From assembly GCF_001486165.1 (NCBI RefSeq), contig NZ_LN908975.1, positions 434,001 to 498,000 on the forward strand: 64,000 bases of DNA. Reading direction: 5' to 3'. Made by a program: the position numbers and the translations under genes. The notes under the pieces were generated by a model. That model was not told the origin of the DNA, searched no databases, and saw only the letters and a program-made list of their open reading frames with translations. This document shows positions 1-7,815 of the stretch, one piece after another (position 1 is the stretch's first letter; each line of letters starts with the position of its first letter). This DNA comes from Bittarella massiliensis (ex Durand et al. 2017) (GTDB lineage Bacteria > Bacillota > Clostridia > Oscillospirales > Ruminococcaceae).

Positions 1-115
1 ATAATGGAGGCAAAGCTGGGGCGGTGCGCCGCCCTGTTCGCTTCCCGCGAAGACCGCCTCTCCGCGCCCACCCGGCCCGGCCAGCGGATCTGAATCAATG
101 GAAAGGATGGTTACC

Positions 116-1753
116 ATGCGTTACCGAGTCAACCAGGAGGACCGGCGTCCCAACATCCTCCTCATCACCTGCGATCAGCTGCGCAGCGACTATCTGGGCT
201 GCTACGGGGCCGACTTCATGCAGACGCCCAATATCGACGCCCTGGCCGCCGAGGGGCGGGTGTATGAAAACGCCTACTCCCCCAACCCGGTCTGCATCCC
301 CGCCCGGCACAACCTGCTCACCGGGCTCACCGACCGCCACCACGGCTTTGACGACAACTACTTCGGGGCCGAGGCCAAGCCCCTGCCCTACTACCTGCCC
401 ACCTTCCCCCAGATCCTCTCGGACAACGGCTACGACACCTGCGCCGTGGGAAAGATGCACTTTCAGCCCGAGCGGCGGATGAACGGCTTTGACCACTTCT
501 TCAACATGGACGAGGTCCCCCCCGACAGGGAGGCCGACGACTACATGCTCTTTTTGAAGGAGAAGGGGTACGGCAACCTGCAGAGCATCAACGGGGTGCG
601 CCACTGCCTCTACATGCAGCCCCAGCGGGCCCTGATGCCCGAAGAGCTGCACGGCTCCCACTGGGTGGCCGACCGCTCGATCCAGTACCTGGACGAGCAG
701 CGGGGCCGGCGGCCCTTCCTCCTCTGGACCGGTTTCATCCACCCCCATCCCCCTCTGCACATCCCCGACGAGTGGGCCGAGATGTACAAGGGCAAGCTGC
801 CCGCCCCCTCTGTCCCCAAGACCCCCCTGGGCCTGCTGGCGGAGGAGAACAAGACCCTGGGCGACCTGCCCACCCCCGAGGCGGTGCAGCGGATGCGGGA
901 GATGTACGCGGCGGCCATCTCCTACGTGGACTTCCAGGTGGGGCGGATCGTGGAGAAACTGAAAGAGTTGGACCTCTACGACGACACCCTGATCCTCTTC
1001 ACCAGCGACCACGGCGAGATGCTGGGGGACCTGGGCACCTACCAGAAATTCCTCCCCTACGACCCCTCCTGCAAGATCCCCTTCATCGTCCACTGGCCCA
1101 AACAGGTGGCGGCGGGAGAGAGGGATCCCCGCTTTGTCGACCTCAACGACGTGCTGCCCACCTTCCTGGACGCCGCCGGGGCCGAATACCCCGACGTCTA
1201 CGACCTGCCGGGGGAGAGCGTCTTTGGCGAGGGGGTCAAGGACCGGCGTTACCAGTACGTGGAGCACCAGAGGGACAGCAAGCGCTGGTGCATGCTGCGG
1301 GACGAGCGGTACAAGTACGTCTACTCCTACGGAGACGACGAGCAGCTCTTTGACATGGCAAACGACCCGCAGGAGACCGAAAACCTCCTGTACGGCGGCG
1401 GCACCCCCGAGATGCGGGCGGTGGCCGACCGGCTGCGCCAGCGGCTGATCCGCTACGAGGCGCGCTATGGCCTGAAGGGCGGCATCGTGAACGGCGACTT
1501 TGAGAAGCGCCCCCGCTACCAGCCGATCCTCTACTGGGAGGAGAACTTCCCCAACTTTGTGAAGATGCTGGTCAAAGAGGGGGAGAAAGAGGCCCTCAAC
1601 GACATGCTCGACGAGGTGCTCTGGGCCATTGAGAAGGAGCCCACCGTCAAGTTGAGCCTCAACCACACCCGCGACATCCTGCAGCGGGCGGGCTACTCCA
1701 AAGAGCGCATCGACGCGCTGATGGAGCGGGCCAAAGAGCAGGGCAACTACTAG
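116..1753 (+). CDS. Type I (formylglycine) sulfatase
   Basis: Hydrolyses sulfate esters after conversion of its active-site cysteine to formylglycine. The N-terminus reads NILLITCDQLRSDYLGCYG, the metal-binding start of the sulfatase fold, and Cys60 lies in the CIPAR signature (C-x-P-x-R), so it is a Cys-type enzyme. A later TSDHGEMLGD motif supplies further metal ligands. About 545 residues, normal for arylsulfatase/choline-sulfatase relatives. No signal peptide is visible, so it is probably cytoplasmic. An in-frame ATG at 98 exists, but GGAAAGGATGG at 100-110 is well placed only for the ATG at 116. The matching maturase gene lies at 2838-3950. Substrate is unknown. Confidence 0.93.
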   Translation: MRYRVNQEDRRPNILLITCDQLRSDYLGCYGADFMQTPNIDALAAEGRVYENAYSPNPVCIPARHNLLTGLTDRHHGFDDNYFGAEAKPLPYYLPTFPQILSDNGYDTCAVGKMHFQPERRMNGFDHFFNMDEVPPDREADDYMLFLKEKGYGNLQSINGVRHCLYMQPQRALMPEELHGSHWVADRSIQYLDEQRGRRPFLLWTGFIHPHPPLHIPDEWAEMYKGKLPAPSVPKTPLGLLAEENKTLGDLPTPEAVQRMREMYAAAISYVDFQVGRIVEKLKELDLYDDTLILFTSDHGEMLGDLGTYQKFLPYDPSCKIPFIVHWPKQVAAGERDPRFVDLNDVLPTFLDAAGAEYPDVYDLPGESVFGEGVKDRRYQYVEHQRDSKRWCMLRDERYKYVYSYGDDEQLFDMANDPQETENLLYGGGTPEMRAVADRLRQRLIRYEARYGLKGGIVNGDFEKRPRYQPILYWEENFPNFVKMLVKEGEKEALNDMLDEVLWAIEKEPTVKLSLNHTRDILQRAGYSKERIDALMERAKEQGNY

Positions 1754-1782
1754 AGCCGACCTTTTGAGATGGGAAAACGGCG

Positions 1783-1823
1783 AGAGGGGATCGGGGCTGT
1801 CAGCCCCGACCCCCTCTTTTTTT
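1783..1823 (+). terminator. Rho-independent terminator after the sulfatase
   Basis: GC-rich stem (GAGGGGATCGGGGCTG against CAGCCCCGACCCCCTC) followed directly by a run of seven or more T. Confidence 0.85.
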
Positions 1824-1848
1824 GTGTGTTTTGTGCGGCGGCCGAGGA

Positions 1849-2325
1849 TCAGTCGGTCCCGCCGGTCTGCCGGTTGAAGTGAAAGCGCAGGATGCCGGTG
1901 AGCAGGGCCTCGGCCAGGGCGGCGCAAATCAGCGCCACAAAGGCCCCGATGCTGAAATAGCCCGCCACCACCGCTGCCGCCAGCAGCAGGATGGTCATCC
2001 ACCGCCAGCTGTACCGGCCGGCCATCTGCTCCACGTACTGGGTGCGCTCGTCCTGCTCTTCCAGCAGGAGGGCGGTGAGCCGGGCGTCGTCGCGCAGGGC
2101 GAGGAGGTAGCGCACCACAAAGAAGATGGCCACCAGCTCCAGCCCAAAGAGCATGCCCATCTGAAAGCCGGCGAAGAAGTCGGCGTAGTGGGTGTCGCCG
2201 ACGAGAGGGGACAGGGTCCAGGTCGACGCCAGCACGGCCAGCAGCAGGATACAGCCGCTGCCCATGGCAAAAAAGGCCAGCCGGCGGCGCAGAGTGGCGC
2301 GCATCCGTTCGAGTTTCTTTTCCAT
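1849..2325 (-). CDS. Small multi-spanning membrane protein paired with an XRE regulator
   Basis: 158 residues with about four hydrophobic segments (roughly residues 20-40, 55-75, 110-125 and 130-148) joined by a charged loop rich in Asp, Glu and Arg (ALRDDARLTALLLEEQDER). The ATG at 2325 is preferred over one ten codons upstream because GGGAGGAAAATTGAA sits just before it. It begins one base after the stop of the upstream XRE gene, so the two form a tight operon. Such small XRE plus membrane-protein pairs are common in Firmicutes, often with the membrane protein as signal receiver or effector. Function not established. Confidence 0.72.
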   Translation of the reverse strand: MEKKLERMRATLRRRLAFFAMGSGCILLLAVLASTWTLSPLVGDTHYADFFAGFQMGMLFGLELVAIFFVVRYLLALRDDARLTALLLEEQDERTQYVEQMAGRYSWRWMTILLLAAAVVAGYFSIGAFVALICAALAEALLTGILRFHFNRQTGGTD

Positions 2326-2326
2326 T

Positions 2327-2533
2327 TCAATTTTCCTCCCAATCTGAAAAGTCAAAAACTTCTTCGATGGTCAGCCCAAAGTAGTGGGCAATTTTATAGG
2401 CCAGCGGCAGAGAGGCGGTGTACTTCCCCACCTCGATGGAGGTGATGGTCTGCCGGGTGGTGCCCACGGCGGCGGCCAACTCCTCCTGCGAGAGTTTGCG
2501 CTCCCGGCGCAGCTGGCGGATGATGCTCTTCAC
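2327..2533 (-). CDS. Small XRE (Cro/CI) family transcriptional regulator
   Basis: 68 residues made almost entirely of one helix-turn-helix domain: RKLSQEELAAAVGTTRQTITSIEVGKY is split here across residues 12-38 and fits the Cro/CI HTH. The family (YozG-like) usually autoregulates and controls the membrane gene that follows. The start is GTG at 2531-2533 with GGGAGG eight bases upstream. The promoter immediately upstream carries three copies of a 12-bp element at 23-bp spacing, likely the operators of this protein. Confidence 0.87.
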   Translation of the reverse strand: MKSIIRQLRRERKLSQEELAAAVGTTRQTITSIEVGKYTASLPLAYKIAHYFGLTIEEVFDFSDWEEN

Positions 2534-2560
2534 AGGCAGCCCTCCCTTTTTGTTAGCAAA

Positions 2561-2618
2561 GCTCGCTTTGCATTTTTAGTATAGCTCGCTTTGCAAAATA
2601 TGTCAAGCACACTTTGCA
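2561..2618 (-). repeat. Three phased operator-like repeats over the XRE promoter
   Basis: GCTCGCTTTGCA at 2561-2572 and 2584-2595, and GCACACTTTGCA at 2607-2618: exactly 23 bp apart (about two helical turns). They flank the -10, fill the spacer and abut the -35 box. The downstream copy is extended into a near-palindrome (GCAAAG...CTTTGC, 2556-2571). Probable autoregulatory binding sites of the XRE protein (inference). Confidence 0.7.
2578..2606 (-). promoter_or_regulatory. Sigma-A-type promoter of the XRE/membrane-protein operon
   Basis: On the minus strand TTGACA (2601-2606), a 17-bp spacer and TATACT (2578-2583). The spacer is largely filled by the middle copy of the repeated element described separately. 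Confidence 0.85.
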
Positions 2619-2837
2619 AAAATAGTTTGAAAAAGAAAAAATGGACAGCTGTCGTTTTCAGTGGGGGGAGAATCCGCTATAATGAAAGACAGAAGCCGCG
2701 GCCGCCTGTGCCCCGGATGTCTGGGCAAATGGCGGTGGGGCGAGGGCACCCGGCGGCAAGACAGAAAACCCGTTCCCGCCCGGCGGGAGCGATGTGGCCC
2801 CTTGGCGGGGCATTCTTTAGAGAGGGGGGAGTGCGCC

Positions 2838-3950
2838 GTGCCCGCTGTGAGTATGCTCATCAAGCCCGCCTCCGACGCCTGCGACCTGCGCTGCAGTTAC
2901 TGCTTTTACGCCGATTTGGCCGAAAAGGGGGGCTGCCCCAGCGGCAAGCGGATGTCGGAAGAGACCCTGACGGCAATCGTCCAAAAGGGGATGGCCGCCG
3001 CCGAGGGGGCCTGTCGCTTTGCCTTTCAGGGGGGGGAGCCCACCCTGGCCGGGCTGGACTTCTTCCGCCGGGCGGTGGCCCTGCAGAGGGCGTTTTCGCG
3101 GGAGGGACTGCGGGTGGAGAACGCCATTCAGACCAACGGCTGCTCCATCGACGCCGAGTGGGCCGCCTTTTTGGCCCGGGAGCGGTTTTTGGTGGGCCTC
3201 TCCCTCGACGGCACCCGCGCCAGCCACGACGCCTTTCGCCGGGACAGCCGGGGGGAGGGCACCTTTCGCCGGGTACTGGCCGCCCACAAGCTGCTGCGCG
3301 AGGCGGGGGCCGAGGTGAATATCCTGACGGTGGTGACCCCGGCGGTGGCACGACAGGCCGACAGGGTCTGGGACTTTTACCGGGAACAGGGGTTTGACTA
3401 CCTGCAGTTCATCCCCTGTATGGCCCCCTTGGGACAGCCGGCCACCGGACCCCAGGCCCTGACCCAAAAGCAGTACGGCGACTTTCTCTGCCGCATCTTC
3501 GACCGCTGGCACAGCGACCTGCGGCGGGGGCGGTACGTCAATGTGCGCTACTTTGAAAACCTGTTGGGGCTGGCCGCCGGCCGCCCGCCGGAGGAGTGCG
3601 GCCTCTGCGGGCGCTGCGCCAACCAGCTGGTGGTGGAGTCCGACGGGTCGGTCTATCCCTGCGACTTCTATGTCCTCCCCCAGTGGAAGTTGGGGGAGAT
3701 CGGAGAAGACGACCTCTCCGACCTGCTGCAGTCGCCCCGCTCGGGCGAGTTCACCGCCCCGCTGCCCCTGCCGCCCCGCTGCGGCGGCTGTCGCTGGCGG
3801 CCCCTCTGTGGGGGTGGCTGCCGCCGGGAGCGGGAGACCGCGGGCGGCTTGGGGGAGTACCGCTGGTGCGCCGCCACCCGCCGGTTTTTGGAGTACGCCT
3901 GGCCCCGGCTGCAGAAGTTGGTGCCCTATGTGCGGCGAGATGGGCGTTAG
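2838..3950 (+). CDS. Anaerobic sulfatase-maturating enzyme (radical SAM, SPASM domain)
   Basis: Radical SAM enzyme that oxidises the active-site Cys or Ser of sulfatases to formylglycine without oxygen. Cys15, Cys19 and Cys22 (CDLRCSYC) bind the SAM-cleaving 4Fe-4S cluster; FQGGEPTLAG follows as in the family. The C-terminal SPASM part carries CGLCGRCANQLV, YPCDFY and CGGCRWRPLCGGGCRRE for two auxiliary clusters. The GTG at 2838 has GAGAGGGGGG just upstream and gives 370 residues, the usual family length; an upstream ATG at 2661 would add an unrelated arginine-rich extension. The nearby Cys-type sulfatase at 116-1753 is the obvious client. Confidence 0.93.
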   Translation: MPAVSMLIKPASDACDLRCSYCFYADLAEKGGCPSGKRMSEETLTAIVQKGMAAAEGACRFAFQGGEPTLAGLDFFRRAVALQRAFSREGLRVENAIQTNGCSIDAEWAAFLARERFLVGLSLDGTRASHDAFRRDSRGEGTFRRVLAAHKLLREAGAEVNILTVVTPAVARQADRVWDFYREQGFDYLQFIPCMAPLGQPATGPQALTQKQYGDFLCRIFDRWHSDLRRGRYVNVRYFENLLGLAAGRPPEECGLCGRCANQLVVESDGSVYPCDFYVLPQWKLGEIGEDDLSDLLQSPRSGEFTAPLPLPPRCGGCRWRPLCGGGCRRERETAGGLGEYRWCAATRRFLEYAWPRLQKLVPYVRRDGR

Positions 3951-3963
3951 AGAGCGCAAAAAA

Positions 3964-4015
3964 AGCGTCTGTCCTTTTCCCAGAGAGGGAGAAAGGACAG
4001 GCGCTCTTTCTTTTT
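3964..4015 (+). terminator. Terminator between the maturase and the S24 repressor
   Basis: GCGTCTGTCCTTT paired with AAAGGACAGGCGC around a short inner stem, then a T-rich stretch. A-rich sequence before it means it may also serve the convergent S24 gene. Confidence 0.75.
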
Positions 4016-4030
4016 GCAGAAGGGGGAGAA

Positions 4031-4753
4031 TCAGAGTTTCCCCACCACCTGGCCGCTGCAGGAGACCTGCTCGAACCGGGCCAGGGAGATGTCCGGGTAG
4101 GCGGGGTTGAGGGAGATCAGCCGGTCGCCCCCAAAGCGCTTGAAGTAGCCCTCGCCGTCCAGGGTGAAGACCCCCAGCTCCCCCACCGGCACCGCCTCCT
4201 GCTGGCGTACCAGCAGGATGTCGCCGTCCAGGTAGTCGGGCATCATGCTGTCGCCGCAGACCCGCAGGGCGAAGTCGGCCCGGGCCGAGGCGGGGGTCAG
4301 GGGGACCTCCAGGTCCTCGGTGTCGCTGGAGTCCAGATAGACGCCGGTGCCGGCCGAGACCGGCAGGGCGTAGAAGGGGATGATCTTGGTGCTGGCCCGG
4401 CGGGCGGCGGTTTTGGCCCGACGGCAGCGCTCCACCTCCTTTTGCAGGATGGTCTCCACCAGTTCGCGGCTGTAGTCGTCCAGCCGGCGGTAGCCGCTGA
4501 GCAGGGCTTCCTCCTCTGCGGTGAGGGCTGCCTGCACCCCTGCGGGACCGGCGGGGTAGTGCCCGGCAAAGAGGTAGTTGGCGTCGCACCCCAGGACCTG
4601 AAACAGCTTGTAGAGTACAGGTTCCTTGGGGTGGCTGACTTCGTTTTCGTAGTTCCCCACGGCGGATTTGGTGATGCCAAGCTGTTCGGCCAGTTCGCCC
4701 TGGGTGAGGCCGAGGCGCTCCCGCCCGGCCCGTATCTGTTTGCCAATGCCCAC
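4031..4753 (-). CDS. XRE-S24 self-cleaving repressor (LexA/CI type)
   Basis: 240 residues: an N-terminal HTH (about 5-60, GLTQGELAEQLGITKSAV) and a C-terminal S24 peptidase domain. The expected cleavage pair Ala134-Gly135 sits in PVSAGTG, the nucleophile Ser169 in CGDSMMPDYLDGD and the general base Lys205 in EGYFKRF, so RecA-stimulated autocleavage on DNA damage is likely. The HTH is phage-repressor-like rather than the LexA winged type. GTG at 4753 is chosen because AAGGAGGG lies seven bases upstream. It faces a small membrane-protein gene across three phased operators, and similar sites occur in front of the tail cassette near 42.85 kb. Confidence 0.88.
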   Translation of the reverse strand: MGIGKQIRAGRERLGLTQGELAEQLGITKSAVGNYENEVSHPKEPVLYKLFQVLGCDANYLFAGHYPAGPAGVQAALTAEEEALLSGYRRLDDYSRELVETILQKEVERCRRAKTAARRASTKIIPFYALPVSAGTGVYLDSSDTEDLEVPLTPASARADFALRVCGDSMMPDYLDGDILLVRQQEAVPVGELGVFTLDGEGYFKRFGGDRLISLNPAYPDISLARFEQVSCSGQVVGKL

Positions 4754-4815
4754 TGTTAAGCCCTCCTTTTGTTCATATTCTAACATGCGGCCCAGCCGCG
4801 GTCAAGGAAAAAGTA

Positions 4816-4884
4816 CAAGAAATTTGATTTTTCTATTGACAACACAAGTTTCTTGCGGTACACTGGGGTCACACAAGAAACTTG
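4816..4884. promoter_or_regulatory. Three phased CAAG-N3-CTTG operators of the S24 repressor
   Basis: CAAGAAATTTG (4816-4826), CAAGTTTCTTG (4845-4855) and CAAGAAACTTG (4874-4884). Centres at 4821, 4850 and 4879 are each exactly 29 bp apart. The last two are perfect 11-bp palindromes of CAAG/CTTG; the first has one mismatch. The middle site lies inside the spacer of the rightward promoter. Confidence 0.8.
4836..4864 (+). promoter_or_regulatory. Promoter of the small membrane protein, operator in spacer
   Basis: TTGACA (4836-4841), 17-bp spacer, TACACT (4859-4864). The central repressor operator fills the spacer, so bound repressor would block RNA polymerase. Confidence 0.85.
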
Positions 4885-4919
4885 TACATGCCCTTTGCTT
4901 ACAAGAAGGAGAGAGACGT

Positions 4920-5177
4920 ATGAAAACATATAGATCCATCTTCACCGGGCTGGCTATCGCCGCCCTCTTCTTTGCCGCCGGCGCCCTTGACGCCGGGTTC
5001 TTCTCGGTGGGACAGGCCTTCATCACCTGCCTGGCCTCGGTCGCCGTCCTCTGCTGGAGCAGCCTGCTGCGCCCGGCTCGCCGCCGTCCTGCCCGTCGCC
5101 CCCAGCCCGCCGCCCAGCCGGCAGGGAGGGCGTTTCGGCCCCAACTGGCCCCTCGCAGCAGGGGCAGCGCTGCATAA
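4920..5177 (+). CDS. Small membrane protein, repressor-controlled, holin-like or division-inhibitor-like
   Basis: 85 residues. Two hydrophobic stretches (about 8-24 and 30-48, GLAIAALFFAAGALDAGFF and ITCLASVAVLCWSSLL) are followed by a strongly basic tail (RPARRRPARRPQ). ATG at 4920 has AGAAGGAGAG upstream. It is the only gene directly downstream of the S24-controlled promoter, so it should be induced on DNA damage. Two known patterns fit: SOS-induced small membrane division inhibitors (YneA-like position) and class II holins (two membrane segments, basic C-terminus). I recognise no specific family; the assignment is by context only. Confidence 0.6.
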   Translation: MKTYRSIFTGLAIAALFFAAGALDAGFFSVGQAFITCLASVAVLCWSSLLRPARRRPARRPQPAAQPAGRAFRPQLAPRSRGSAA

Positions 5178-5276
5178 AAGCGGGCAAAGAGAAAGCGCTC
5201 CCCCTTCTCGGGAGGGGGGAGATGGGGGTGTGGCTTGGCGGCTGCACCCCTTTTTGAATGAGAGAGGGGAAGAGAG

Positions 5277-5648
5277 ATGGAGAGAGAAAAGTCGTTTGCC
5301 TGCTGCGGGCTGGCCTGCTGCCTCTGCGAGGTAGGGGACTGCCGCGGCTGCCGGGGAGAGGGCTGCCCACAGGAGACGGACTGCACCCTTCGCCGGTGCT
5401 GTCTGGACAGGGGGTTGGCCGGCTGCTGGCAGTGCGAGCAGTTTCCCTGCGGGGAGTTGATGTTGCAGAGGCCCCGCAACAGGGCCTTTCTCCGCTTCCT
5501 CAAGGACCGGGGAGAGGCGGCCCTTCTGAAGCGCCTCGAGGCGGATGAGCGGGCGGGGATGCGCTACCACCACCCGGGCGCCCTCACCGGCGACTACGAC
5601 GACCTGGGGGACGAGGAGGCCATCTACCGCCATCTGCGGGGACTGTGA
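5277..5648 (+). CDS. DUF3795-like cysteine-rich protein
   Basis: 123 residues. The first half is crowded with cysteines in short CxxC-type groups (CCGLACCLCEVGDCRGCRG, then CTLRRCC, CWQCEQFPC), which suggests bound zinc or an iron-sulfur cluster; the second half is an alpha-helical charged region (FLKDRGEAALLKRLEADE). This arrangement is typical of DUF3795 proteins of anaerobes, whose function is unknown. ATG 5277 follows a GAGAGGGGAAGAGAG purine stretch. An HD-domain gene begins 13 bases after its stop and is probably co-transcribed. Confidence 0.7.
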   Translation: MEREKSFACCGLACCLCEVGDCRGCRGEGCPQETDCTLRRCCLDRGLAGCWQCEQFPCGELMLQRPRNRAFLRFLKDRGEAALLKRLEADERAGMRYHHPGALTGDYDDLGDEEAIYRHLRGL

Positions 5649-5661
5649 GGGGGGAAGTCAT

Positions 5662-6342
5662 TTGACGCGCGCGCAGTACGACCTGATAGAGGGGAAGATG
5701 CTCGCCTGCACAGAGGACAGCGCTCACGACAGGGAGCATATCTACCGGGTGCTGCACCTGGCCCTGGAAATCGCCGCCACCGAGCCGGGTTGCGATCGGG
5801 AGGTGTTGGCGGCCGCCTGCCTGTTGCACGACATCGGTCGGCCGGCGCAGTTTGCCGACAGCCGGGTCGATCACGCCGACGCCGGTGCGATGCAGGCCGC
5901 CTGTTTTTTGCGGGAAAACGGCTTCTCACCCGCCTTTGCCGGGCGGGTGGGGGACTGCATTCGCACCCACCGCTTTCGCAGCAGCGCCCCGCCCGAGAGC
6001 CTAGAGGCCAAGATCCTCTTCGACGCCGACAAAATCGACAGCTCTGGAGCCATGGGGGTGGCCCGCACCCTGCTCTACCAGGGGCAGATGGGGCAACCCC
6101 TCTACACCCTGCGGCCGGACGGCCGCATCTCCGACGGGCAGGGGGAGAAGACCCCCTCCTTTTTCCGCGAGTACCGCCGCAAGCTCGAGGGGCTCGGCGA
6201 CAGGCTCTACACCTCGCGCGGGCGGGTCATGGCCGCCCAGCGCCGCGACGCTGCCGCCGCCTTTTACCAGAACTTGCTGGACGAGGCTCGCGCCGCGGGC
6301 GACGGCGAGAGGGTCCCCCCCACGCTCTGGGAAAGGCCTTGA
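5662..6342 (+). CDS. HD-domain metal-dependent phosphohydrolase
   Basis: 226 residues. HDREH near residues 22-26 and LLHDIGR around His56-Asp57 give the metal ligands of the HD superfamily; HTHRF and DADKID further on complete the pattern of YedJ/RNase-Y-like HD hydrolases. Substrate cannot be told. The start is probably TTG at 5662, which has GGGGGGAAG upstream and keeps the ~20 residues that precede the first histidine in this family; an ATG at 5698 would cut close to the motif. Confidence 0.78.
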   Translation: MTRAQYDLIEGKMLACTEDSAHDREHIYRVLHLALEIAATEPGCDREVLAAACLLHDIGRPAQFADSRVDHADAGAMQAACFLRENGFSPAFAGRVGDCIRTHRFRSSAPPESLEAKILFDADKIDSSGAMGVARTLLYQGQMGQPLYTLRPDGRISDGQGEKTPSFFREYRRKLEGLGDRLYTSRGRVMAAQRRDAAAAFYQNLLDEARAAGDGERVPPTLWERP

Positions 6343-6653
6343 ATCCGCTGTAAAAGGGACTTTGGACCCGGCAGTGGACGGACGCGTTGGGCAGGGGGCT
6401 GCGGCGGGCTTGTCCGCCTTTCCAAACAGTTTGCCCTATGCGCTCCCAGCCCTATCGTCAATACCGGCAGGGCGAAACACATTCCGCGCTGGCTGGGGGT
6501 ATAGTCGCTGTGCCCGTGTATTGCTATGGTGGGAGGGAGAAGTGCCGACGGCCCTTCTGCGTTCCTTCTATTTCGGCCTGAAGGGGACTTCCAGTGCAGA
6601 GGAATGCCCTATTACAGGACAGCATCCCAGGTTGAAAACAGCACCCCAAACAG
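6343..6653. other. Gene-free stretch before the repeat region
   Basis: About 310 bp after the HD gene. No convincing start/RBS or protein homology in any frame. It ends in a strong plus-strand terminator, so it could be a 3' untranslated region or hold a small RNA, but I see no direct support for an RNA gene. Confidence 0.4.
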
Positions 6654-6695
6654 AAAGACGCCGTTGCCCGGTTTGCCGGGCAGCGGCGTCTTTTT
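6654..6695 (+). terminator. Strong rho-independent terminator
   Basis: AAGACGCCGTTGCCCGG and CCGGGCAGCGGCGTCTT form a long stem with loop TTTG, followed by TTTTT. Confidence 0.85.
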
Positions 6696-6819
6696 GTCGT
6701 CCCTTTTGCACAGGGGGCAGAGAGGGGGCGAGGAGAAATTTTGCGCCGTGCGGGAGGGGGGCGATACCCGGGCAGGGCGCTTCCTCGCCTCTGTTCGGGT
6801 GCACCCTTGTCTCAATGGA

Positions 6820-7745
6820 CTCCTGTCCTGACGTACCCATGTTCCGACGTGCCGCTGTCTCGATGGGCTCCTACCACGGTGCGCTTTGTCCCGGGGCATC
6901 TGTTTCGGCGTATCTCCATCTCAACGTGCCCTCGTTCCAGTGTGCATTTGTTCCGGTGTGCGCCTGCTTCGGCATGGGCCCTACTCTGCCGCGCCCCCTG
7001 CTGGTGCAAGCCTGTCACCGGCATGCCCCTGTCTTGGCGTGCTTCTGCTCCAGTGCATTTCTGTCCTGGTATGCCCCTACCTCGATGCGTCCCCCATTCC
7101 AGTGTGCATCTGTTCCGGCGTATTCCTGTCTCGAGGTGTCCTCACCCCAGTGTGTAGCTGCCCCGATGCGCGCCTGCTTCAGTATGGATTCTGCTCCAAA
7201 GCACCTCCTGCCCCGGTGCAAGCCTGTCACCGGCATGCCCCTGTTTTGGCGTGCTTCTGCTTGGGTGCACTCCTCTGCCCTGGCATGCCTCTATCTCGAT
7301 GCGCCCCCATTCCAGTATGCATCTGTTCCGGCGTATTCCTGTCTCGAGGTGTCCTCATCCCAGTGTATACCTGTCCCGACACGCGCCTGCTTCAGCATGG
7401 ACTTTACTCCTGACGCGCCTTCTGCCCCGGTGCAAGCCTATCACCGGCACGCCCCTGCCTTGGCGTGCTTCTGCTTGGGTGCGCTCCTGCTCTGGCATGC
7501 CCCTATCTCGGCGCGTCCCCATTCCAGTGCGCATCTGTTTTGGCGTATCCCTATCTCGACGCGTCTCCGTCCCGGTGCGCGTCTGTCCTGGAAAGCGCCC
7601 ATTCTGGTGGTGCCTTTGCCTCGGCGTGCCGCCCCCGACGCACCTCTGCCTCAGTTTGCTTCCGCCTCGATGTACCCTTGCCTCGATGCTCTCCTGTCTC
7701 GGCGTGTCCGTGTCCCGGTGTGCCCCTTCCCGTTGCGCGCCGGCT
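6820..7745. repeat. Degenerate 15-bp tandem repeat in ~213-bp higher-order copies
   Basis: Successive 15-bp pyrimidine-rich units of the type GCNNCTGTYYCGRYG fill about 0.9 kb. A longer unit containing GCAAGCCTGTCACCGGCATG recurs at 7006, 7218 and 7432 (GCAAGCCTATCACCGGCACG), giving periods of 212 and 214 bp. All three plus frames stay open only because the strand is poor in A; no ribosome site or recognisable protein is present. No IS, REP or CRISPR pattern fits. Confidence 0.75.
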
Positions 7746-7815
7746 GAAAGGGGGCTGCTGCAAAGGGGATGTCAGGCATTGGAGTGGAAGCGTTCGACTG
7801 GGACCGAAGGGAACC

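Noticed and set aside
95-2002. Long minus-strand reading frame opposite the sulfatase
   Set aside because: It is the codon-position shadow of the sulfatase gene in GC-rich DNA; low-complexity Val/Gly/Leu protein, no ribosome site, no motif.
5178-5276. Inverted-repeat-rich gap before the DUF3795 gene as a MITE
   Set aside because: Short imperfect GGGGGAG/CTCCCCC pairings only; no terminal repeats, target duplication or second copy in the window.
6362-7747. 461-codon frame across the 15-bp repeats as a repeat protein
   Set aside because: All three plus frames are open, there is no credible start or ribosome site, and the unit is pyrimidine-rich DNA rather than a conserved peptide.
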